Shown here one piece after another: positions 13,701 through 25,700 of a stretch of 64,000 bases of DNA. The DNA lies in NCBI GenBank assembly GCA_958510825.1, contig OY294045.1:11459916-11523915 (forward strand), in the 5' to 3' direction. The notes below the pieces were generated by a model. That model was not told the DNA's origin, did not search any database, and worked only from the letters and a program-made list of their open reading frames with translations. The translations under genes and the position numbers were made by a program. Source of the DNA: Brachypterus glaber. Lineage: Eukaryota; Arthropoda; Insecta; Coleoptera; Kateretidae. How positions within the stretch are numbered: the stretch's first letter is position 1; each line of letters opens with the position of its first letter.

Positions 13701-16700
13701 GCTAGAAGCTCCAAAAGCTATGGCAATGAGCTGCCAAAAAATCTATTTTTAACTTTCCGGGTCATATAATTTCATTTAATACATTCAGATTAAGCTATTT
13801 TCATAGTTATACACAATAATTCTGGGGCCAAGGGGTAAGAACATTCTTTAATAAGTGCCTTTAAAATATGTGATACTTAATTTTTTAAAGAAATGAGAAT
13901 TTATGAAATGAAATTTTGATTAAATGAAAATTATTAAGAATTTTTAGTGTTGACATATGTCAAATAGAGTTTTTAAAGTCTTCTTTTAACTATTAGCCTA
14001 GTGAATAATTGTGTAAAACTGTGAAAATAGACTAATCTATATGTAATAAATGTAATTTGTTTGACTCGGTAAGTTAAAAATATATTTTTCGGGGACCCCA
14101 TTTCACCACCTCTTCGAGGCTTCTAGCAGTCCAAACGAACCCGATCCAGGACCAGGCGCTTTGCAAATAGCTTAATTTGGATGTACTTTAAGATATACAT
14201 AAAATACAGCTCATATTTGAGCCCGTTCAGTTTTCAGTGGTGGCGCCCTTGCCAATTTTGTAAATGATTGTCTCACATATCCCCCTTGAACATTTTTGGT
14301 ATTTGAGACTTTTTTCATTACTCTCATACTCATGACATGCATGCCAAGTTTCTAAAAGGACAAACAAACAGACAGACATCTCATCAATTTTATTATACAT
14401 TATGGGTTTATTAGTTAATATTTTAGAGATAATCTTTGCAGAATGGGTTCACAATCATAGACAAAATTATTCATTAATTGTCGAATGATTCTCCAATGAT
14501 TGTCCATGATTGACCAGTTATTATCCATGATTGTCCAGTGATTGTCCATGATTATCCAATGGCTGTCTGTGATTGTCTAATGGCTGTATATGATTGTCCA
14601 ACGATTGACCATGATGGACAGCCATTGAACTATTGACAATTAAAGACATAGTAAAGTCTCATTTGTTCCCTAGAATTAAACAATAATGTGGTGTCCTTAT
14701 ACGTGTAGACCCCCTTGGGAATATTGGTTGGTATTATGGGAAATTATATAGGTAGCAGCGTCTGAGATTGTCCAATGGCTGTCCATGATTGTCCAACAAT
14801 TGCCATGATTTCCATGATGATTGTCTATGATTTCATAAATAATCATGGACAGCCATTGAACTATGGACAAATAAAGACAATAGTAAAGTCTCATTTATTC
14901 CCTAGAATTAAAAAATAATCAGTGTCCTTATACATGTAGACCCCCTTGGGAATATTGGTAGGTATTATGGGAAATTACATGGGTTGCAGCGCTAAATAAT
15001 GAAAAAAATTAAACGATCTACATTTCAATTTAATCTTTTTTTCAGGGTGATCTTAAGCAATATTTAAGAGAGAATAAGAAATTTTCTGATAATTCAGTAT
15101 TATCTACGGAATATCCTCTCATATGGTGTTGTCAAGTAACATCGGCTTTGAAACATCTACATGACAACAACATAACACATCCGTAAGTATAATTTACTGT
15201 GACGTCACAATCCCTCAATTTTAAGAAAATCTCACCTAAAATTGGAGTACGTAACGTTGCATCGAATTTTGTAGGTTATGTGGCACCCTGCTTGTTTTTT
15301 TGGGGGAAAACAGATTGAAGATAGCCGAAATAGGGTAAAAGAGCGTATACGCTTTAATTTTATCTGTTTTAATTAATGGAAGCACAGATTTCTAGAGTAT
15401 TCAAGTTAAAATTTTGTTTTCCAATATACAGGGCGGGACTTACCTAGCTTCCGCTGGGCCAAAATACAATTTAAATTGATAATTCTAATAATCAGAAGTA
15501 TATAATTAAAAAAAATATAGTGGGGTCGGTGCGCATAAGGTACACACAAAAACAGGTCCAACAATTTTTTTTTACAAAAAAAAACACCAAACAGGCGCAA
15601 AACCAACGTTAACGTTAACCAACGCACCCCATTAAAAAAAAAAACACCAAACCAACAAAAAAACAAACCAAACCAACGTTAACGTAAACAAATCAACACC
15701 CCCCATTAAAAAAAAAAACACACCAAACCAACAAAAAAAAACAAACAAAGCCAACGTTAACGTAAAGCAACACACCCCATTAAAAAAAAAAACACCAAAC
15801 CAGCAAAAAAACAAACCAAACCAACGTTAACGTAAACCAACGCACCCCATTAAAAAAAACACCAAACCAACATTAAAACTCTTAATTCAATCAGAAATTG
15901 TCTCATTTTAAGTTTTAAGAAATATTTAATGACATGGAGTATACGCCTTTTATTCTAGCACGGTAAAATCGATAATTTTAAATCTAGGGATTTTGGTTCG
16001 AAATGGGCGGGGTTTATTCTATCTTGTAATTTAGTTACCCTTTCAAATATATTTAAAAATTTTAAATATTTTTAAATCGACTGTACATTAAGTTCTATTA
16101 TTTCTTTAGGGATTTAGCTGCCCGAAATTGTCAATTAACCTCAAATTTAACCTTAAAACTGGGCGATTACGGTCTCTCTCTTCACAAATACCCCGACGAC
16201 TATTACCAAGGTTCGCCTGGAGTTTCCGTGAGATGGTGCGCACCAGAGTCTCTAAATTACACCAAGACAACCATTCAACCCAACGTAGTGACCAAGGAAG
16301 CCAATATTTGGACCTTGGGGGTCACGATGTGGGAGATTTGTGAGTGTGGAGCGCAGCCCTATGCATATTTGACGGACGACGAGGTCATATCACAAGTTTT
16401 TGGAGCTCCGAACGTTAGACTGAGTAGGCCTAGTTTTACAGTACTCTACACTGATTACATGTAAGTAACCATATAAATATTTTTTTTACTTTTGGGCGAT
16501 CCTAGAAGTTATGTTTTCGCGATTTTAGGTACTAAAAATCGATTTTTGCATGTCCATCCGTCCGTTCAGAGGTCTTAAACCCATAATGGGTTACCCATTT
16601 CATTTGACAGATAAAATCAAACTTTAAATTTTAGGTTTTTAATTAAGATTATTTTTCATTGGCCTTTTTCTTATTTATTGTTAAAAAAAAATCTAGAACT

Positions 16701-19700
16701 TTACTTGCGGTTGAATCAGTTAAATTTGGCTGTATTCGTTAAAATTTTAACTTATTATCTTTCAGATATAGTACAGCATTAAAAATATAAAATAAGGAGC
16801 AGTCACATTAATCCAAGGGCCTGGGTGCTGTACCCAAAATGTATTTAAATATAAAATTTCTATTCACATTTTTTTATTCACTTTATCCCTAGGGGTAAAT
16901 CTCCACCGAATTCGTGTACAAAAGATTTTGCTTTGCCCCAAGATTTCGCAATATTTCGCGGGATTTCGCAAGATTTCGTAAGATTTCGCATTTTGTTTTG
17001 CAAGATTTCGCAAATTTTGCATGATTTCGTAAGATTTCGCAAGATTTCTCAGATTTCGCAGATTTCGCAAGATTTCGCAGATTTCGCAAGATATCGCAGA
17101 TTTCGCAAGATATCGCAGATTTCGCAAGATTTCGTGAGGCTTGTACACAAGATTTCGGTGGAGATTTGCCCCTCGCTTTTTCCACAAAAGTAACTCACGA
17201 TTACTTTCCTAGGTACACAGCCCGTTCTAGTCCACCCCTGGTAATATTATTTCATTAACTATCTATTTTATTTGATTAATAGTTTATTGAATTCAAAACT
17301 GTATTATTATTCTCTTAATGGTTATTTAATGATTCCTACCGAATTGATAAAGATACCTACTGATTTGATAAAGTTTCTAATTCGTTTTTAATCAAATCTT
17401 TCCATAATCTAGTTACCGTTTGATGCAACTGTGTTGGACAAACACTGAATCTCGGCCGGCAGTAGCACAAATAGACCTAATGCTGGCAGACCTGCTTCAA
17501 GTTCACAAGAATACTAGTCAAGCTTCCTGGCCCGACTGCTCGATGTCTGCCGACGACTTTGACAAGCGCTGGGAGTCATTTAAACCCAACGACATCGTCA
17601 AAATGGACAACCAGGATTCAGAACTGCAGGTCCAAATTAACAAAACCCTGTCTCCAAGTTTGAACAACTTACACGGTTCTTTAGACAATCTGTTAGTGGA
17701 AAAAGTCGCTAGTAATGAACTGCAGAACAAAAGGGTAGAATTTGAAGACACTGATGTTTTGGAGAAAGTTCCATACAGTTTAGAACCTTTACAGTCTAGA
17801 ATAGAGTTTAAATTAGGTCCGGCAAATCACGATAGTTTGACTGACAGTTTATTACAACGCAATAGCAGTGGAAGTGAGACAGAAGACGAAACATGGAAAA
17901 AGAAAATCGAAAGAGGCGCTTACACAGAAAAAGTACGCTTAAAATCAAGGTCGGTGGCCGATTTAATGGTACTAACTCACATAGATTACTCAGAATCTGA
18001 GTCGGAAACACCATTACCAAGCCTAGATTATAGAGTAAATTATAAAAATGTTAGAATATCGCCTAAAACTAACATGGAGAACGCCAGCATGATATTCGGA
18101 AGTGAAGGTAACTTGCTGAGCGTGCACGATACCTTCGAAGACGAACTTAAGAAACTCCAAGAAGAAAGAAGAGATAGTATGCTTTTCGTACCTGATAGTA
18201 ATAGTTATAAATCTCCCGAGGAATCTCCGAGTAAGAGATTGATGCAAGAATTGAACAGCGGAATCGCAATTCAACCGGCTGAGCAAGTATATAATGTGTT
18301 CAACGTTACCATAGACAAGTACACTCCGTTACATGTAAATAGTGATAAGTTAAATCAAATAATAAACCTTAAAAGTGCAAATTTAGACACTCATATTAAG
18401 GAAAACGGTGTGAATAAAGTGGGTAGTGATGATATTATCATAGATATCTGTTCTGATATTAACGAATCTCAAAAACTGATAGAAACTGAACGTGAAAATG
18501 TGTTTAATATTAAGGAAGTATCTGCAATTAATGAAGTGAAAATTGTGAATGAGGACATATCAAATGACGTCCCGACAGCATATCCAAGCGGAAATATTCA
18601 AAATGATAATGTGCCACAAAGTCCTAGTAGTAACGATATTATACAGAATGAACCATTGAAGTTAAGTGCAAGTACAAAAATAAATAATGTGATAACTTGT
18701 AGCATAGAAGATAATAGATTAATTGAAGAAACATTGCCAAATGTACAAAATGCCAATTCAAGTAAAAACACAGAGTGTAAACAAGAATCAATATCAAACG
18801 GATTAGACTTGCCTAATCTAAGGTCAAATAACGAATGTTTATTTACTGTACCGAAATTAATTGATATCATTCAAAACAATGACGCATTGATGGAGTTTAT
18901 CATTGCAAATTATGATAGTCTAGAGACCGAGAACGACAAATCCAATCCAGTTATATCCAATCAAGATATATCGTTGCTAGTAGATGAAATTCCACGGGAC
19001 TCGCCGAACTTGTACGAAGTAGAGCGAAGTAAATCCAATGAAGATATACCTTCGATATTAGACGAGCAAATCGGGAAAGAAAATATTACAACTGAAGAAA
19101 AATTTGTAGAAGAAACAAAACTTGAGTTTGATATCTCTAAATGCGACGAAAATACGAATTTAGATGCTAATTTTCATGAAGAAGATAGCGCAACAGAAGA
19201 TATAGCAGCTGAAATTGTTAACAACAAATCTAATTTGGACTTGTCAAAAGACGAGGAAATACTTGCTTTGGAAGAAAACAATCCAGAAGAAAAACAAGAA
19301 AGAAAAGCCGCTTTTGACTTGTCTAAAGACCAAGAAGTTCACCTTTCTGGCAAGCCCAAGGTGGCGTTTGATCTATCGAAAGACCAAGAAGCTACAATGC
19401 CAAATTCTTTAACGCATTCAAGTGTTTTTACAAGTACGCCCTTTAGAAAGAAGAATCTTCAAGATCTAACTAAATCTCTGGAAGACTCGTACACAAGTTT
19501 AAATCTTTATGATATGCCAAAAGATGAAGAGGAAGAACTTCAATTTTCATCAAATTTTTCACCATTAGACAAGGATGAAGAAAACCTAAATTATTCCTTA
19601 GAAACTTGGGATAACTTTTTGGGAAAAACTATGGATAACCAAAATAACGAGTTTGATAGTTTTACTTCGGAGCCTCAAAGTTTATTGTTCACGGAAAATG

Positions 19701-22700
19701 ATAAAATTGAAAATCAGTGCAATAAAACCGTTACTAAAGAAAAACCATTAAATGGTACATTTAATTTAAACGAAACTGCAAATTTAAATGGTACTTATGT
19801 CAAGGATAAAACTGTTAATGTAGAAGGTAAAACTGAAAAGATTCTGGACAAAACTACAACTATTCTGGACAAAACTACCAATATGAACGGTACGTATGTT
19901 AAAGAGGATGATGCTAATTCTACTTTCATACTAAATGAAAAATTAAGCGGTACTTTTGTGAAAGAAAACGCAAATACAACGTACGATGTTGAAGATGGTA
20001 ACAGATCTTTGGAGGAAGCTCCAGGTTCCGAGAGTGAGGGTACTTGGGAGTCGGGTGGAGGATGGTTTCTGCATCCACAGAGCGATGACGTCTCGGGTGA
20101 TATGCAAGTGTCAAAAAGCAGTTCTGACAGTTATGTTGGATTCAGTATGGATGATGAAATTATGGCTGCTATTAGGAATGAACTGCTGACGAAGTTACCC
20201 CATGCACAGGTAAGAATTCTTTTATATGGTCTGTTTTTTCAAGCAAGATAGTTAATTAAAAATCGCATAGTGAATATTTTTAAAACAGATTCGAATATTG
20301 GATGAATATACTGCGTAGTTTATTTTATAAAACATAACTATATTCAATACACAAACATATATTATTCAAACCTGTTGTAATAGTATATTACATAACTAGT
20401 GTGGAAAGTGACATATTTCACGCTAGTGGGAAGGTTTATGAACGAGCCGTCAGGCGAGTGAGGAAGCCCCACGAGTGTACGAAATACACCTTCAATTAGT
20501 TATGAACACTATTTTTTCTACGATCCTGAAAAAGTATAAAGTTTCTTAATTTAATATTTAATTTTTTTAATTTTTATTACTTATTCAAAGAATTTTTGAG
20601 AAAAGCAAAGCATAAAAAGCAAAAAATAGCATACCAATTTATGTATGTTAAACAGGAAATATGATTTTGTAATACTTTTAGTTTTCTTGGTTTTTTAATT
20701 TAACACAGTATTATACAATACAATACGTAGCTGTTTAATGGGTTGCCTAAAACGCAAGCCTCTTGTGTAAATCAAGACAAGACAGTTTGCTAATTAAATT
20801 AGATTTCTTTAGATATGTTCCCATACAAAACAGTAAAATTGTACTGTTTTACAATTTCTTCCCAAAAAAACTGCGTATTTTGATGTTTTTTATAAAATGT
20901 AAGGTAACTAAATCAAAAATTAACTATTTTTTATAAAATCTAGACATAAATAAAACATTCCAATCCCAGTCTAGTAAGGTTACAACTATATTTTCTATTT
21001 TTGACAAGAAAAACAGAAATAATTGGAGTGAAAAACTTAAAAGTATCATAAAATTCTGTGATGAAAGGTAGAAAATGGCATATATAACGAGGTGAGCTAA
21101 ATTCGTAGAATCTACAACGTAAATTAAGGCAAACCTACATACGTGAAATTAGGCAAACCTACATACATAAATATCAAACTAGGGTGATATAAAAATATCA
21201 AACTAGTGTGATATAAGGCGTTTTCTGAAGAACAAAAGAGTTTGCTAAATGTCATTTTCATAAGGGATCGGAGGAAAAAATATTTACTGTGCGATTTTTA
21301 ATTTACTATCTTGCTTGAAAAAACAGACCATAGACTAGTTTAATATTTAAAGTGGGATAAAAATTCTTATATATTTTAAATTTCTTACAAAAATTTTTTT
21401 TTTACTACTAGCTTTAGAACCTACCATTATTTATTAGAAAAGTACTTACCTCTATGTATTAACACATTTTAAAAATACAAAAAACGCTACTAGTACTGTC
21501 AACTTTTAGTGAATAAATTAATGTATTCATTTGTTTTAAAAAAATGGCTATTTAAAAGGCTACTTGTTTTTCTGCGGTTGATTAAGCAAACATTTTACTT
21601 TATTATTGATAAAAAAATGTTTAAATAATAAGAATAAATGTGCTAGTAGTGAAAAAAATTATATATAAACCACGGTAGAGAAGACTATTATAGCCTCGCA
21701 CTCTTATATCCCTCGATGTTACGTTTTTGGGATTTAAGGGGCTGTCCATATATTACTTAACGCGCCAAGGGGGGGGGGGGGGTGAGAAATTGTTACAGTT
21801 TGTGACAGGGGGGAGGGGGGGGGCTAGGTAAAGGTTACGTAACGGAATTTAATAAATTTAATGTTTATTTCCTAAGCTTGGCAGATGTATTTTTATTTCA
21901 ACATAAATTACTATTTAGTGGCCCATAATTCCCCTTTTCACACAAAAGTTGACGAAACTATGCATATTTAAATAATATTGTAATCAGTAAAAAAACTGTT
22001 GACATTGATATTAAAAAAAAAATCTTACGGCTCTGTTCTTGCGTGATCTTGCCGATGAATCATCGGCGATGATACATTTTCGCGCGGAATGTGTACTCAC
22101 AGAACACCAATGTGTGTACTATTTTGTGTACCTGTGCATAAACAATATACGTGTTATATGTGACACTCAGTGTAAAAAGAGGTACCTAGTATTTTTTCCC
22201 TGAGTGATATTGACTATGAATATTTTTTTAAAGTTTGAGTGATTTTTTCGTGTAGTTTTTTTTAAGGTTGTTATACTATATTTTAGGTTCATGTTTGTTT
22301 TGTCGAGAAAAACGAATCAATAGTGAGAATACAGTTAAATTTATTGCGTAACAAATTTTTTATATTGTTACGCGTTACACAGGGGGGAGGGTGTTGGTAA
22401 ATGTGACAGTTTGTTACACAGGGGAGGGGTGGGATCAATTTTTTTGAAAAATTGCGTTACGTAATATATGGACAGCCCCTTAAAAACTGTCTTCTCTACA
22501 TTGGTAATTACTATTAATCATTTTTGTCGTAGGACTAATAACACTGCTCAACACCCAAAAATTTGCCGACACCATTTTAGTTGCTTCTGGCTATATTTGA
22601 TACGCTGATTTCGGAACCTTTTTACGCTTTTCTCGATCACCTCGTTTTTTTTTGAGATATAACGCACAGTGATTTTTCTGCTTATAGTTGTAGTAAAAAA

Positions 22701-25700
22701 CATAATTAAGGTTCAATTAATTTTTTTTTGCGGTGGATTGGTTCTCTAAGCCAAACCACGCGGATTTAAAATATATTTATTAGTTTGTTTTTTATAGGCT
22801 TCTAAATTCAAAAAATTATATATTTTCGTATTTTTTCGCTATATTTTCATAAATTTTTTTTTATAAATACTAAAGATATTGCTTTGGTTTTATAAGCAAC
22901 ACTACCATGTGAGATTTGTAAAAATAAAAAAAGTTTTAGATTGAATCCAGTAATGGGTAAATCCATGGTAACTGACGTTACAGCCGCCGAAAAAATGAAA
23001 CTTCCTTTTAAATATTTTAATTAATTATTACTTTTTAAGAAACAATCTTTAATAATAATGTAATAAAATATTTAAAAGAGAGTGTAATTTTTTCGGCCGT
23101 TGTAACGTCAGGATTTGCCCTAATGGAGATTTTACGGGGAGTTATTGAAAGCAGAAAAACAATATTTTGAATTATTTAATGTTTATTTAATATTATTTTA
23201 ATGTTTTTAAGCAATGGGGAAAGAGTTTTTTTTATTTTTCGTTTTTTTTTTTCATAATAAATTTAATTTATTGTATTGCTCTCCAAAAAATAAAAAAAAT
23301 ATTTCAAAATTTTTGTTCCGGTAAAATCTCCGTCACTGGATTAAATCTAAAACTTTTTTTATTTTTATAAACCGCACATTTGTGTTAGTATTGCGTATAA
23401 AAATTAGAGTCGTGTCTTTAGTATGTATAAAATTTTTATCAAAATATATTGAAAACATGAGAAAAAAACTATTTTTTTGCACGATCAGGCAATTTGACAT
23501 GTTTACTAGCTTAATTGTGACAGCAGTAGGTTATATTTACAAATTTCTGATCGGTAAGTAAATTAGCCAGGTTTACACAAAAAATGTCAGGACTATTTGA
23601 CCGGACCATGGTATTCCTAGGTATTTTGGCGCCCTGAATCAGATCCCGGGGTCAGTTTTGCCCCATCACGTCAGGAAAACGAGATTTCAAGGTCATTTGG
23701 AGGTCAAAATGGTGATTTTTTGGGAGCGGCCCCGGGACAACATCTCAACGTTCAGAAAGTATTCAAGACCTACACAGTTACCCGTGAAGTTAACAGGTCG
23801 CTTGAGATATTGTCCCGGGGCCACTCCCAAAAAATCACCATTTTGACCTCAAATGACCTTGAAATCTCGTTTTCCTGACGTGATGGGGCAAAACTGACCC
23901 CGGGATCTGATTCAGGGCGCCAAAATACCTAGGAATACCATGGTCCGGTCAAATAGTCCTGACTTTTTTTTTGTAATTTACAAATTATAATGCAAAAATT
24001 GAAGGTTATGTCAGATTGTTGTGACAGATATCAGGTTTAAATATTTAACAATAGATGAGCAGTTTTAATTTTTTAACTAAATTGATAAAAAACTGGTCAA
24101 ATATTAAGAAAAACTAATAAACTTAATGTAATTTTAACGCAAAACTTTAAATTGCATTAAATTATTCAATATTTCATGGTAAAATAAATATATTTTTGCT
24201 AATTTTACTACAGTTTTCTTTACTTTTATAAACAAGAGATGGCACTACATATGCTCATTCCAAACACTTCATATTCATACCGTATCTAGAGCTAGAATGG
24301 ATTCATTCTGTGTTTGAAAAGTATGTGTATTTGCTTACATTCTAAAGCAGTCGTAGAAAAAAATAATTCGACTTAAATTATTTTTTTCTACTACAACTAT
24401 AGGCAAAAAAACCACTGTGCGCTATATCTGAAAAAAACGGAAAAATGTTCCGAAATCAGCGCATCAAATATAGCCAGACGGAACTAAAAAAAATCTTTTT
24501 TTTTTGTAGAGCAGTGTAATTTATTATTTTCCGATATACACGGTGTATTTGAAATAGCGTCGGAACTGATGATTCTACATCAAAAAATATGACAAAAAGT
24601 TCCTATAAACATATGTCTAAAAAAGCGTCATAAGGGAGCTACGCCCCTTTGAAAGTGGCTAAAAAAATCGGTTTTTATTTAATAACTCAGGAACCCTTTG
24701 AGATATATCAACGAGGTTTTGCACGTCAACTAATCCTACCAAGGCCCGTTTTTATGTGTTATTTTTATGTACTTATTTCAACCAGGGGTGTGCGAAACAT
24801 TTAACAAATTAAATTTTTCGTCCTCGAACCGTGAAATTTCACCTTCAAATGAACTTTTCTCGAAAACGGTTAATCCTACAGTATTACAACAAGAGTACCT
24901 TTTTTATGTATTTTGACCTGAGGAATCATATTTCAAAAATAAAATTGCAAGAAAGTTAGACAAAAAAAAGTTTGGGACAAAAAACTTATAAGGCCCCCCC
25001 GTTTCGCACACCCCTGGTTTAAATAAGTACGTGAAAATGACATACAAAGATGGGCCTTATTAGGATTAATTCCGTGCAAAACCTCGTTAACATATCTCAA
25101 AGGGTTCCTGAGTTATTAAATAAAAACCGATTTTTTTAGCCAATTTCAAAGGGGCGTAGCTCCCTTATGACGCATTTTTAGACATATGTTTATAGGAACT
25201 TTTTGTCATATTTTATGATGTAGAATCACCTGTTAAAATTTCCTACGCTATTTCAAATACACCCTGTATATATTATATTGATTTAAATATTTTATCTAGG
25301 GAGTTCCAAACGACAACGTAAAAGAGGACGAGGAGCAGTGGGAGACGACAGACAGAAACGAGGTTTTCCTCAGATATAATGTATATAACACGCCCCTTTC
25401 ACCAATCCCCGAAGAAAGCTACATTGAAGATAATTCTGAAGAATCTACACCAAGGTATAATATTGAATAATTTATTAATTTTTATCCTTATTTGGTTTTC
25501 CCGTTCCTGTTATCCTATTAATAATCTTAGAATGTAATTAAAGTTTTAAATAAATATGTTTTATGCAATGTTTTAGTGTTATCTCTAAAAGATTAATCTT
25601 GTTATATTATTCACAGAGCCCGCACTAAAATAATACTATACACGGTGTATTTGAAATAGGGTAGGAAATTTTAACAGGTGATTCTACATGATAAAATATG

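Noticed and set aside
20209..20251. Exon g continuing to the stop at 20251
   Set aside because: A good donor (CAG|gtaaga) is present, and the phase joins exactly to exon h, which carries a conserved-looking block. Read-through would lose the family C-terminus.
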